Below, piece by piece: positions 26,169 to 34,421 of a stretch of 64,000 bases of DNA; position 1 is the first letter of the stretch; every line of letters begins with the position of its first letter. The notes under the pieces were generated by a model. It worked only from the letters and a program-made list of their open reading frames with translations. It searched no databases and had not been told where the DNA came from. The DNA comes from Streptomyces olivaceus. GTDB lineage: Bacteria > Actinomycetota > Actinomycetes > Streptomycetales > Streptomycetaceae. The stretch covers positions 135,386 through 199,385 of the forward strand of contig NZ_JOFH01000023.1 of NCBI RefSeq assembly GCF_000721235.1, in the 5' to 3' direction. The translations under genes were made by a program, and so were the position numbers.

Positions 26169-26777
26169 TCAGCCGCCGGTCGGCCGCACCCGGATGTGCA
26201 TCCGTTCGCCCTGGGCGCCGTACAGCGCGAGCCACTCGACGGGCCGGTCCCCCGCGTTGGCGATGCCGTGCGGGACGCGGGTGTCGAACTCCGCCGTCTG
26301 CCCGGCCGTCAGGACGAGGTCGTGCTCGCCGAGGGCGAGCAGCAGCCGGCCGGAGAGGACGTACAGCCACTCGTGCCCCTCGTGCGACCCCTGCTCGGGG
26401 CGCGGCGTCCGCTCGGTCCGGGGAGCGGCGGGCGCGGGCAGGATCTGCTTGTAGGCGTGCAACCCGTCGTTGGGGTTCCGGGTCAGCGGCACCCACGTCT
26501 GCCCGTGCCGGGTGAAGGGCCGCGGGTGGACCCGGGGGTCGCCGGTCCGGGAGCCGACGAGTTCGTCCAGCGGCAGCCGGTGCGCCCGCGCGAGCGGCAG
26601 CAGGTGGCGCAGCCCCGGCTCGCGCTGCCCCGACTCCAGCCGGGACAGCGTGCTCACGGAGATGCCGGTGGCGGCGGCGAGCTGGGCCAGGGTGAGCCCG
26701 CGGGCCTGCCGGATGGCGCGCAGGCGGGCCCCGAGCGAGGTCATCACCTGCGCCGTCTCGTCGTCACCGCCGCTCAT
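26169..26777 (-). CDS. XRE-cupin transcriptional regulator
   Basis: This 202-residue protein has an N-terminal XRE helix-turn-helix (LGARLRAIRQARGLTLAQLAAATGISVSTLSRLESGQREP, about 15-54) and a C-terminal cupin beta-barrel (GHEWLYVLSGRLLLALGEHDLVLTAGQTAEFDTRVPHGIAN). This arrangement is typical of regulators that respond to small molecules. It is divergent from the NAD(P)HX repair gene with only 79 bp between starts, so it may regulate itself and that gene. Its ligand is unknown. Confidence 0.9.
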   Translation of the reverse strand: MSGGDDETAQVMTSLGARLRAIRQARGLTLAQLAAATGISVSTLSRLESGQREPGLRHLLPLARAHRLPLDELVGSRTGDPRVHPRPFTRHGQTWVPLTRNPNDGLHAYKQILPAPAAPRTERTPRPEQGSHEGHEWLYVLSGRLLLALGEHDLVLTAGQTAEFDTRVPHGIANAGDRPVEWLALYGAQGERMHIRVRPTGG

Positions 26778-26856
26778 GGGTCAACTGTCCCCCATCCCCG
26801 GACCCGGGGTCCGGCGGGCCGTGCGTGTTCCGGGCGTACGGGGAAGACTCGACGGC

Positions 26857-28305
26857 ATGCGGACTGCGTACAGCGTGGAGACGGTCAGGAACGCCGAACG
26901 GGAGCTGATGGCCCGGCTGCCGGAGGGGGCGCTGATGCAACGGGCGGCCGCCGGACTGGCCGCCGCCTGCGCCCAGGTGCTGGGAAGGGTCGCCGGGCGG
27001 GTCTACGGCAGCCGGGTCGTGCTGCTGGTCGGCAGCGGTGACAACGGCGGCGACGCCCTGTACGCCGGGGCGCGGCTGGCCCGGCGCGGGGCGGGCGTGA
27101 CGGCGGTGCTGCTCGCCCCGGACCGGGCGCACGGCGGCGGCCTGGCGGCGCTGCGCCGCGCGGGCGGCCGGACGATGAGCGGCGAGTCGGCGCCGGCGGA
27201 CATCGCGCGGGCCGACCTCGTCCTCGACGGCATCGTCGGTATCGGCGGCAAGGGCGGGCTGCGGGAGGCGGCGGTGCCGCTGGCGGACGCCGCCGCGCGC
27301 TCGCGGGCCGCCGTGGTCGCCGTCGACCTGCCGAGCGGGGTCGACGCGGACACCGGGGAGGTGCGGGGCGCGGTGGTCCGGGCCGACCTGACGGTGACGT
27401 TCGGCGCACACAAGCCGGGGCTGCTGATCGATCCGGCGCGGGAGTACGCGGGTGCGGTGCGGCTGGTGGACATCGGCCTGGCCCTGCCCGCCGAGGCGGC
27501 CGAGGCGGAGGCGTTGCAGCACGCGGACGTGGCGCTGCTGCTGCCGGTGCCGGGGGCGGAGAGCGACAAGTACCGGCGCGGGGTCGTCGGCGTCGCCGCC
27601 GGTTCGGCCCGTTATCCGGGCGCGGCCGTGCTCGCCGTCGCGGGTGCGCTGCGGGGCGGTGCGGGGGCGGTGCGGTATGTCGGTCCGGCGGGGGACGCGG
27701 TGATCGCCCGCTTCCCGGAGACGCTGGTGTCCGACGAGGGTCCGAAGCGGGCGGGGCGGGTGCAGGCGTGGGTGGTCGGGCCGGGCGCCGGTGACGACGC
27801 GTCGACGGTGGCGGAGGTCCTGGCGGCCGAGGTACCCGTACTGATCGACGCGGACGGCCTCCGCCTGGCCGATCCGGAGGCGGTCCGCTCGCGCACGGCC
27901 CCGACCCTGATGACCCCGCACGCGGGCGAGGCGGCGGCGCTGCTGGGGGTGAGCCGGGAGGAGGTCGAGGGCGCCCGCCTGTCCTCGGCCCGCGAACTGG
28001 CGGCGCGGTACGGGGCGGCGGTGCTGCTGAAGGGCTCGACGACGGTGGTCGCGTCCCCGGACGGAGGCCCGGTCCGCGTCAACGCCACGGGCACGTCCTG
28101 GCTGGCCACCGCCGGAAGCGGGGACGTCCTCTCCGGTCTCGCGGGCTCCCTGCTGGCGACGGGCCTGTCGGCCCTGGACGCCGGGAGCACGGCGGCGTAC
28201 CTCCACGGCCTGGCGGGCCGCCTGGCGGCCCGGGGCGCACCCGCGGGGGCACACGACGTGGCGAAGGCAATCCCGGCGGCTTGGCGGGACGTACGGGGGG
28301 ACTGA
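26857..28305 (+). CDS. nnr: Bifunctional NAD(P)H-hydrate epimerase / ADP-dependent dehydratase
   Basis: This 482-residue enzyme repairs hydrated NADH and NADPH. The N-terminal epimerase domain (about 1-215) has VGSGDNGGDALYAGARLARRG and VVAVDLPSGVDADTGE. The C-terminal ribokinase-like dehydratase domain has KYRRGVVGVAAGSARYPGAAVLA, TPHAGEAAALLG and the catalytic GSGDVLSG motif. The ATG at 26857 fits the family N-terminus. It is divergent from the XRE-cupin gene and convergent with the Rpn fragment. Confidence 0.94.
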   Translation: MRTAYSVETVRNAERELMARLPEGALMQRAAAGLAAACAQVLGRVAGRVYGSRVVLLVGSGDNGGDALYAGARLARRGAGVTAVLLAPDRAHGGGLAALRRAGGRTMSGESAPADIARADLVLDGIVGIGGKGGLREAAVPLADAAARSRAAVVAVDLPSGVDADTGEVRGAVVRADLTVTFGAHKPGLLIDPAREYAGAVRLVDIGLALPAEAAEAEALQHADVALLLPVPGAESDKYRRGVVGVAAGSARYPGAAVLAVAGALRGGAGAVRYVGPAGDAVIARFPETLVSDEGPKRAGRVQAWVVGPGAGDDASTVAEVLAAEVPVLIDADGLRLADPEAVRSRTAPTLMTPHAGEAAALLGVSREEVEGARLSSARELAARYGAAVLLKGSTTVVASPDGGPVRVNATGTSWLATAGSGDVLSGLAGSLLATGLSALDAGSTAAYLHGLAGRLAARGAPAGAHDVAKAIPAAWRDVRGD

Positions 28306-28346
28306 CCGACGGTGACCAACGGTGGGTGGGGACGAAGTCCCCCCGC

Positions 28347-28697
28347 TCACTCCAACGCGGGCTTCTCCGGCGGCTCGCCCGGCCGCATCGCGAACAGCCC
28401 TTCCGCCTGCTCGACCGTCCCCACGCGGCCGAGCCAGAAGTCGAGGCGAGCGAGATCGGTGCACCCGACGACCCGGGCCCGCACCTCGTGGGAGACGGTG
28501 AGCCCGCGCGCTTCAAGGACGCGCACGATGCTCGCGGCCATGCCCCTGGCCATGCCCTTGACCATGCCTTCGGCGAGCCCCTCGGCCAGGCCCTGGGCCA
28601 TTCCCTGGGTCAGCCCTGCGGCCTTCCCGTTGGCTTCCCCGTCGTAGTAGGCCTCTTCGAAGACCGTCCCACGACCCGGGAAGTAAGAAATAACCAC
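28347..28697 (-). pseudogene. Stand-alone C-terminal fragment of an Rpn-family nuclease
   Basis: From VVISYFPGRG onward this 116-residue stretch is homologous to the last 96 or so residues of the Rpn gene that lies just upstream. The N-terminal nuclease core is missing and the copy has an expanded helix of repeated G-x-AEG units (GMAQGLAEGLAEGMVKGMARGM). A GTG at 28697 is preceded by AGGGAG at 9 nt, so it could be translated as a small protein; another GTG lies at 28718. It could be a decayed tandem copy or a functional separate C-terminal domain. In other bacteria, internally started C-terminal Rpn products act as antitoxins. Confidence 0.6.
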
Positions 28698-28713
28698 CTT
28701 CTCCGACTCCCTC
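28641..28713. repeat. Direct repeat, copy 1 (Rpn C-terminal region)
   Basis: This 73-base segment is about 89% identical to 28981-29053, at a constant offset of 340 bp. It corresponds to the conserved KVVISYFPGRGTVFEEAYYDGE coding region and marks the upstream edge of the duplicated 3' end. Confidence 0.85.
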
Positions 28714-28761
28714 CGCACACCCGATGTCGGAGTGCGCTGTACTCGGCCGACGAGCGGCTCG

Positions 28762-29685
28762 CTACGAGCCCTGCTCTTCCTGCGGCTCGTCCGGCATTCC
28801 GTCGAACAACTCCTCCACCTGCTCGACCGTCCCGGCCCGGTCGAGCCAGAAGTCGAGGCGGTCGAGGTCCGTGCAGTCGCTGACGCGGGTGCGCGCGTCG
28901 TCGGAAACGGCGAGACCACGCCCCTCCAGGACACGCAGGACGCCGTCGGCCTTGCCCGCAGCCATGCCCGCGGCCTCCCCGTCGTAATACGCCTCCTCGA
29001 AGACCGTTCCACGGCCCGGGAAGTAAGAAATAACCACCTTCTCCAGCTCCCTCCACCTGTCTCGGGCCGGGGTGTTCGCCAGGCCCACTTCCAGCATTTC
29101 CGACCAGTACTTGGCCGTGGCCACGTCGAACGCCCGCATTCCGTGGGCCAGCAGACTCAGTATGGCGTCGATTCCGCGGCTCTCGCTGTGCACGATCGCC
29201 GAGAACGTCGCCAGCGCCGGCTGCTCCGCCACCAGCGTCTCGTCGGTGATCTCCGGAACACTGTCCGGGCCGAGGACGAAGGGCCGGGTGATCTGGCTCG
29301 ACCAGGGCCCGACCTTGCACTCGAAGGGACCTGCGGCCCAGCGTGCCGTTTTCCTGCTGCGGCAGACGGCCACGAGCAGCACCGGCAGCTCGAACTTCGC
29401 CCGCAGGTAGGCGACGTAGTACGCCCAGTTGACGCCCTTGTCCGGCGCCCTGCGGGTCTGGGCCTCGACGGCCAGGAGGAAGGGCGGCTCCCCTTCCGAC
29501 GGCTCGACCCGCAGCACCGTGTCCACACGGCGCTCCAGCGGCTTGAGCTCCGTGGCGTCTGGGGTCAGCGGCACGATGTCCGCCTTGGCGGGCGGCGGCA
29601 GCCCCAACGCCTCGAAGATCGGGGCGAGAACCTCCGGATGATCCTGGAAGATCCGGTGCGAGGTCTCGTGGGTGGATGTGACCAT
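28762..29685 (-). CDS. Rpn-family recombination-promoting nuclease (PD-(D/E)XK)
   Basis: This 307-residue protein belongs to the Rpn/transposase_31-like nuclease group. In the N-terminal half, RRVDTVLRVE and FLLAVEAQTRR supply the Asp and the E-x-Q of a PD-(D/E)XK active site. SSQITRPFVLGPDSVPEITD is a conserved Streptomyces segment. The C-terminal 100 residues form a helical tail (EAYYDGEAAGMAAGKADG) ending RLDFWLDRAGTVEQVEELF. Related proteins are DNA endonucleases linked to recombination and phage defence. A copy of its C-terminal region follows 65 nt after the stop codon. The ATG at 29685 begins MVTSTHETSHRIFQDHPEV, as usual for the family. Confidence 0.85.
   Translation of the reverse strand: MVTSTHETSHRIFQDHPEVLAPIFEALGLPPPAKADIVPLTPDATELKPLERRVDTVLRVEPSEGEPPFLLAVEAQTRRAPDKGVNWAYYVAYLRAKFELPVLLVAVCRSRKTARWAAGPFECKVGPWSSQITRPFVLGPDSVPEITDETLVAEQPALATFSAIVHSESRGIDAILSLLAHGMRAFDVATAKYWSEMLEVGLANTPARDRWRELEKVVISYFPGRGTVFEEAYYDGEAAGMAAGKADGVLRVLEGRGLAVSDDARTRVSDCTDLDRLDFWLDRAGTVEQVEELFDGMPDEPQEEQGS
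28981..29053. repeat. Direct repeat, copy 2 (inside the intact Rpn gene)
   Basis: This is the partner of the repeat at 28641-28713, lying within the intact Rpn reading frame. The pair shows that the 3' end was duplicated in direct orientation. Confidence 0.85.
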
Positions 29686-29765
29686 GCGCGCAATCTATTT
29701 CTGAAGGAGGACCGGATTGTCGGGTGATCGCGATGCGTTCACTCTTTCGAGCGGCGACGAAACGT

Positions 29766-30188
29766 TCACGCCGCCGGCCCCGCAGAGCCGAGTTCGCACC
29801 AGACGTACTTGCCCCGGTTTCCCTCCCGGACCAGCGGCTGCCACCCCCACACATCGGCGCAGGCCCGCACCAGCGCCAGCCCCCGTCCCTCCTCCGCGTT
29901 CGGCCCCCGGTCGAACGGCCGCGGCGGTTCGGGCGGCGACGGGTCCGCGTCCCACGCGCCGATACGGAGTACGCCGTTGCCGGTCCAGCGGACCCGCAGT
30001 GCGGCCGGGCCCTTGGTGTGCCGTACGGCGTTGGCGACCAGCTCCGTGGCGAGGAGTTCCGCGAGGTCGACCATGCCGATCAGGCCGTGCATCGTGAGGA
30101 TGAGCCGGAGGGTGCGGCGGCTGACGGTGACGGCGCGGAGGTCGTTCGGGATATAGAGGGAGTACTCCCACGGGTCGCTTTCGGGCAT
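29766..30188 (-). CDS. ATP-binding protein, anti-sigma-factor-like HATPase_c domain
   Basis: This 140-residue GHKL-fold protein has an N-box VDLAELLATELVANAVRH and a GRGLALVRACAD G-box, as in RsbW/SpoIIAB-like anti-sigma kinases. Many such short proteins in Streptomyces lie beside HTH-DUF5753 and DUF397 genes, as here, in AbaA/WhiJ-type clusters that influence development or antibiotic production. The ATG has AGGAG upstream. It is divergent from the HTH gene across a 212-bp gap containing both promoters. Confidence 0.88.
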   Translation of the reverse strand: MPESDPWEYSLYIPNDLRAVTVSRRTLRLILTMHGLIGMVDLAELLATELVANAVRHTKGPAALRVRWTGNGVLRIGAWDADPSPPEPPRPFDRGPNAEEGRGLALVRACADVWGWQPLVREGNRGKYVWCELGSAGPAA

Positions 30189-30400
30189 GCGGCAACTCCT
30201 CGTCGGCAGTAAGTGGTTGAGTGCGCGCGGGGCGGGTGGCAGTGCCGCGGCCGTCAGGGCACGACGGGGCGGTGCGCTTCCGGCACCCCGATGTCTCGCA
30301 GAGTGTGCGATGCGTCACCGACGGTAGACCTTTATTTCAATACGGGGCAAGCGGATCGCGTAATCTGACCCCGAACGAGGCGCGTTGAGAGGAGCCGTCG

Positions 30401-31243
30401 ATGCCCCTGAGGCGCGAACCAACAGAACGCCAGAAGCGGTTGGGCACCGAACTGCGCAGGCTGCGCGACGCCGCCGGGCTGAAGGCCCGCGAGGCTGGGG
30501 AGCTGCTCGGGGTCAGCTCCGTGCAGATCAGCCAGATCGAGATCGCCCTGGCGGGAGTGAGCGAGGCCCGTCTGCGCCGCCTCGCCGGCCACTACAGGTG
30601 CACGGACGAGGACTTGATCGACGCTTTGGTCAGGTTGGCGACCGACCGGACGCGCGGCTGGTGGGAGGAGTACCGCTGGCTGCTGCCCACCCCGTTCCTC
30701 GACCTCGCCGAACTGGAACATCACGCCACCTTCTTGCGGGAGGTGGGGTTCCTGTTCGTCCCCGGCCCTCTCCAGACCGAGGACTACGCGCGCGCCGTGT
30801 TCTCCTACCGCGTCCCCGAGTTGCCGCCGAAGGAACTGGAGCTGCGTGTTCAGCACCGCATGCGCAGGAAGGAGTGCCTCCGCGAAACCCCGTACGAGGC
30901 CGTCGTCCACGAGGCCGCTCTGCGCATCATGGTCAGCGATCGAGCCGCCTCACGAGCGCAACTCGACCACCTTCTGCATCTGGCGGACGCGGACAACATC
31001 ACGGTTCGGGTCATTCCCCTCGACCTTGAGGGGTTCGCCGGTGCCGCCAGCGCCATGGTGTACGCGGGAGGCACCGTGCCGAGACTGGACACGGTCGCGC
31101 GCGACGCACCGCACGGCACGGCGTTCATCGACTCCGAGGATCAACTCAGCGCTTTTCGAACGCTCTTCCGTAAGGTGGAGGATGCGTCGCTCGACCCGGA
31201 CCAGTCGCGCGACTTCATCCACAGATTGACGAAGGAGCGGTGA
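30401..31243 (+). CDS. HTH (XRE) regulator with DUF5753 domain, WhiJ-like
   Basis: This 280-residue protein has an N-terminal helix-turn-helix (LGTELRRLRDAAGLKAREAGELLGVSSVQISQIEIALAGVSEARLRRL). It is followed by the DUF5753 effector domain (FLFVPGPLQTEDYARAV, RMRRKECL, DHLLHLADADNITVRVIPLDLEG). This is the architecture of WhiJ-type regulators, which act with small DUF397 partners; the next gene encodes one 7 nt downstream. The pair is now also viewed as a toxin-antitoxin-like module. A possible -10 box TAATCT lies at 30361-30366. Confidence 0.92.
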   Translation: MPLRREPTERQKRLGTELRRLRDAAGLKAREAGELLGVSSVQISQIEIALAGVSEARLRRLAGHYRCTDEDLIDALVRLATDRTRGWWEEYRWLLPTPFLDLAELEHHATFLREVGFLFVPGPLQTEDYARAVFSYRVPELPPKELELRVQHRMRRKECLRETPYEAVVHEAALRIMVSDRAASRAQLDHLLHLADADNITVRVIPLDLEGFAGAASAMVYAGGTVPRLDTVARDAPHGTAFIDSEDQLSAFRTLFRKVEDASLDPDQSRDFIHRLTKER

Positions 31244-31250
31244 GATACGC

Positions 31251-31472
31251 ATGGACACCCCCGGCAACTGGCGGAAGTCGTCCTACTCAGGTCCCGGCGA
31301 CGGCAATTCCTGCGTGGAGATAGCCCAGTCCCCCACGCACGCCTTCGTCCGCGATTCCAAGACCCCGGCGACGGCGACGCTCACCTTCCCGCCCGCCGCC
31401 TTCATCACCTTCCTCGACGCCCTGAAGCCCGCTCACTCCACCGTCACCGACTTCGCCAGGTTGCGCGGCTGA
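31251..31472 (+). CDS. DUF397 domain protein, partner of the HTH-DUF5753 regulator
   Basis: This 73-residue protein has the DUF397 signature: WRKSSYSGPGDGNSCVEIA, FVRDSKTPATATLTFPPAAFITFL. DUF397 proteins such as the WhiJ partners modulate the adjacent HTH regulator. The gene starts 7 nt after the HTH stop. The last 13 residues (HSTVTDFARLRG) overlap the 3' end of convergent glmS by 40 nt, so the C-terminus is probably an extension fixed by the neighbouring gene. Confidence 0.9.
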   Translation: MDTPGNWRKSSYSGPGDGNSCVEIAQSPTHAFVRDSKTPATATLTFPPAAFITFLDALKPAHSTVTDFARLRG

Positions 31473-33280
31473 TCGACCTCGTTGCCGCGGGCCGTCGCCA
31501 GTTCGCAGGCGAAGACCTGCAGGGGCACCGTGGCCACCAGGGGCTGGAGCAGGGTCGGGGTGGCCGGGACGCGGATCAGGTGGTCGGCGTACGGGACGAC
31601 CGCCTCGTCGCCCTCCTCGGCGATGACGACGGTGCGGGCGCCGCGGGCGCGGATCTCCTGGATGTTGGACACGATCTTGCCGTGCAGGACGGAGCGGCCG
31701 CGCGGGGACGGCGCCACGACCACGACCGGCAGGTCCTCCTCGATCAGCGCGATCGGCCCGTGCTTCAGCTCGCCCGCCGCGAAGCCCTCGGCGTGCATGT
31801 ACGCCAGTTCCTTGAGCTTCAGGGCGCCTTCGAGGGCGACGGGGTGGCCGACGTGCCGGCCGAGGAAGAGCACCGTGTCCTTGTGGGCGAGGGAGCGGGC
31901 CAGTTCCCGTACCGGCTCCATGGTCCCGAGGACCCGCTCGACGGCGCCGGAGATGCCCGCCAGGTCGCGGACGACGTCGCGGATCTCGTCGCCGTACTTC
32001 GTGCCGCGCGCCTGGCCGAGGTACAGGGCGACCAGGTAGCAGGCCACCAGTTGGGTGAGGAAGGCCTTGGTGGAGGCGACGGCGACCTCAGGTCCGGCAT
32101 GGGTGTAGAGGACCGCGTCGGACTCGCGGGGGATCGTCGAGCCGTTGGTGTTGCAGATGGCCAGGACCCTGGCGCCCTGTTCACGGGCGTGGCGCAGGGC
32201 CATGAGGGTGTCCATGGTCTCGCCGGACTGGGAGATCGCGACGACCAGGGTCTGCTGGTCGAGGATGGGGTCGCGGTAGCGGAACTCGCTGGCCAGCTCC
32301 ACCTCGCAGGGGATCCGCGTCCAGTGCTCGATGGCGTACTTGGCGATCAGTCCCGCGTGGTACGCCGTACCGCAGGCGATGACGACGACCTTGTTCGTCT
32401 CCCGGAGCACCCCCGGCGGGATGCGCACCTCGTCCAGGCTCAGCGTGCCGGAGCCGTCGACGCGGCCGAGCAGGGTGTCGGCGACGGCCTTCGGCTGCTC
32501 GGCGATCTCCTTGAGCATGAAGGAGGCGTAGCCGGCCTTCTCGGCGGCCGAGGCGTCCCAGTCGACGTGGTAGGAGCGCACGTCGGCCGGGGTGCCGTCG
32601 AAGCCGGTGACCGTCACGCCGTCCCTGCTCAGCTCGACGACCTGGTCCTGGCCCAGCTCGACGGCGTCCCGGGTGTGGGCGATGAAGGCCGCCACGTCGG
32701 AGGCGAGGAAGTACTCCCCCTCCCCCACGCCCACCACGAGCGGCGAGTTGCGGCGCGCGCCCACGACCACGTCCGGCGCGTCGGCGTGCACCGCGACCAG
32801 CGTGAACGCGCCCTCCAGGCGCCGGCACACCAGCCGCATCGCCTGGGCGAGGTCGGCGCAGCCCGAGAACTCCTCGGCGAGCAGGTGGGCGACGACCTCG
32901 GTGTCGGTCTCGGAGGGCAGGTCGTGGCCGCGCTCGGCGAGTTCGGCCCGCAGCGGCGCGAAGTTCTCGATGATGCCGTTGTGGACCACGGCCACCCGGC
33001 CCGCGTTGTCGAGGTGGGGGTGGGCGTTGGCGTCGGTGGGCCCTCCGTGCGTGGCCCACCGGGTGTGGCCGATGCCGGTCGCGGCGGCCGGCAGCGGGTG
33101 TTCGGACAGTTCCTTGTCGAGGTTGACCAGCTTCCCGGCGCGCTTGGCGGTGGCGAGGCCGCCGTCCGCCGGCACGGCGACGCCCGCCGAGTCGTAGCCC
33201 CGGTATTCGAGCCGCTTCAGTCCGGCCATCACGACATCGAGCGCCGACTGAGACCCTACGTATCCCACGATTCCGCACAT
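31433..33280 (-). CDS. glmS: Glutamine-fructose-6-phosphate aminotransferase GlmS
   Basis: This 615-residue enzyme makes glucosamine-6-phosphate from fructose-6-phosphate and glutamine, the first step of UDP-GlcNAc synthesis. The N-terminal Cys2 (MCGIVGYVG) is the glutaminase nucleophile, and TRWATHG plus HNGIIEN line the glutamine site. Two SIS isomerase domains follow, with ISQSGETMDT and the terminal NLAKSVTVE. No glmS ribozyme-like structure is evident upstream. Its stop overlaps the convergent DUF397 gene by 40 nt. Confidence 0.97.
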   Translation of the reverse strand: MCGIVGYVGSQSALDVVMAGLKRLEYRGYDSAGVAVPADGGLATAKRAGKLVNLDKELSEHPLPAAATGIGHTRWATHGGPTDANAHPHLDNAGRVAVVHNGIIENFAPLRAELAERGHDLPSETDTEVVAHLLAEEFSGCADLAQAMRLVCRRLEGAFTLVAVHADAPDVVVGARRNSPLVVGVGEGEYFLASDVAAFIAHTRDAVELGQDQVVELSRDGVTVTGFDGTPADVRSYHVDWDASAAEKAGYASFMLKEIAEQPKAVADTLLGRVDGSGTLSLDEVRIPPGVLRETNKVVVIACGTAYHAGLIAKYAIEHWTRIPCEVELASEFRYRDPILDQQTLVVAISQSGETMDTLMALRHAREQGARVLAICNTNGSTIPRESDAVLYTHAGPEVAVASTKAFLTQLVACYLVALYLGQARGTKYGDEIRDVVRDLAGISGAVERVLGTMEPVRELARSLAHKDTVLFLGRHVGHPVALEGALKLKELAYMHAEGFAAGELKHGPIALIEEDLPVVVVAPSPRGRSVLHGKIVSNIQEIRARGARTVVIAEEGDEAVVPYADHLIRVPATPTLLQPLVATVPLQVFACELATARGNEVDQPRNLAKSVTVE

Positions 33281-33389
33281 AAGCGGCAGCCTACGAGCAA
33301 GATCGACCGTGAAGCGGGTACGAAGCGGGCGTTCCCTGCCCGAAATCGGAAATTACCACCAGGGTACGAACATCCTGCGCGCCCCGCCG

Positions 33390-34196
33390 TCAGCCGAGCT
33401 TGGCGACCTGCGCGTCGATGACGTCCGAGGGGACGTCGAAGTCCTCGCCGGTCATCACGGAGGAGAGGTTGACGACGCCGAAGGAGGCGACGGTGGCGCC
33501 CTTGCGGATCACGACGAGCTTCATGAGCCCGTTGGCGTCCTGGCCGGTGGCCACGCCGACGGTGGCGGCGAACCCCTCGTCGCCACCCTGGGGAGCGGCC
33601 GACTCGGTGACCTCGGCGACCCGCATCTTGTCGCCGCCCACGGTGGCGTCGAAGCCGCCCGCGCACTTCTCGGCGGCGGCGTTCAGCGTCTTCAGCGCCT
33701 GCTCGGCGCCGCCGTCCTCGTAGGAGGCGACGTTCAGCATGACCTGGTTCACGTCGAGCGTGGTCATGTCCTGCCCGTCCGGGCCCTTGCTCTCGGAGGG
33801 CGCCTCCGTCTGGCCCGTCCAGGAGCGCTTCACGTCCGCCGCCGGTTCGCCCTGGGCCACCGCGCCCTGGGCGTGCACGAGCGGTACGCAGGCCTCGTCG
33901 CTCGTCGATATCTGGTCCTTCGCGACGTCGTCCTCCGCCGGGATCTCGGTGGTGACCTCGCCGTCCTTGACGTCGGCCTGCGCGAGAGCGACCTTCTCCA
34001 GTTCGGCCGCGGTGAGGGCCTTGCCCGCCGGAGCGGACCGGCCGGACTCACCCGTGGACGCCGACTGACCCGCCCCCGGCTTGTCGTCACCGGCCTTGGC
34101 GTCGTCGTCGGACGAACCGCCGCAGGCGGTGGCAAGCAGGGCCAGGGCGGCGGCGGACGCCGCGAGGGCGGTGCGGCGGACAGCGGTCGAACTCAC
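33390..34196 (-). CDS. Secreted lipoprotein of unknown function
   Basis: This 268-residue protein has a signal peptide with lipobox LLATAC followed by a GGSSDDD linker. The mature part is about 200 residues with two cysteines (EACVPLVHAQ, EKCAGGFDA) spaced like a disulphide. It ends with a beta-rich KLVVIRKGATVASFGVVNLSS segment. It resembles PknH-sensor-like or sortilin-like actinobacterial lipoproteins in general shape, but I cannot assign a function. It starts with GTG and is divergent from coaA; the 225 bases between contain AT-rich DNA with an ATCAC-N4-GTGAT palindrome at 34283-34296. Confidence 0.8.
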   Translation of the reverse strand: MSSTAVRRTALAASAAALALLATACGGSSDDDAKAGDDKPGAGQSASTGESGRSAPAGKALTAAELEKVALAQADVKDGEVTTEIPAEDDVAKDQISTSDEACVPLVHAQGAVAQGEPAADVKRSWTGQTEAPSESKGPDGQDMTTLDVNQVMLNVASYEDGGAEQALKTLNAAAEKCAGGFDATVGGDKMRVAEVTESAAPQGGDEGFAATVGVATGQDANGLMKLVVIRKGATVASFGVVNLSSVMTGEDFDVPSDVIDAQVAKLG

Positions 34197-34421
34197 GTCG
34201 GCACTCTTTCATCAGGGGTTCCGGTACGGCGCCGGGGCCCGGGTCCGGGCTCCGCGCGATCTTGTAAACCGTACGCACAGAAATCACACAGGTGATCGAT
34301 AATCAGTCGGCCGGTACACGGACGTGACCATCCCGTGATCGGTTCCGGGGTCCGGGGTCCGCTCCGGCGGGCGTGACGCAGCCCACCTGCCGCCCCGTTC
34401 AAATCCCGTTAACAATGGACT

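Noticed and set aside
33281..33389. glmS ribozyme or riboswitch upstream of glmS
   Set aside because: The 109-bp gap is too short and shows none of the conserved core; glmS ribozymes are a feature of Firmicutes.
34283..34296. ATCAC-N4-GTGAT palindrome between the lipoprotein gene and coaA as a defined operator
   Set aside because: Arms of only 5 bp occur often by chance and I know of no matching regulator, so it is mentioned only in the gene entry.
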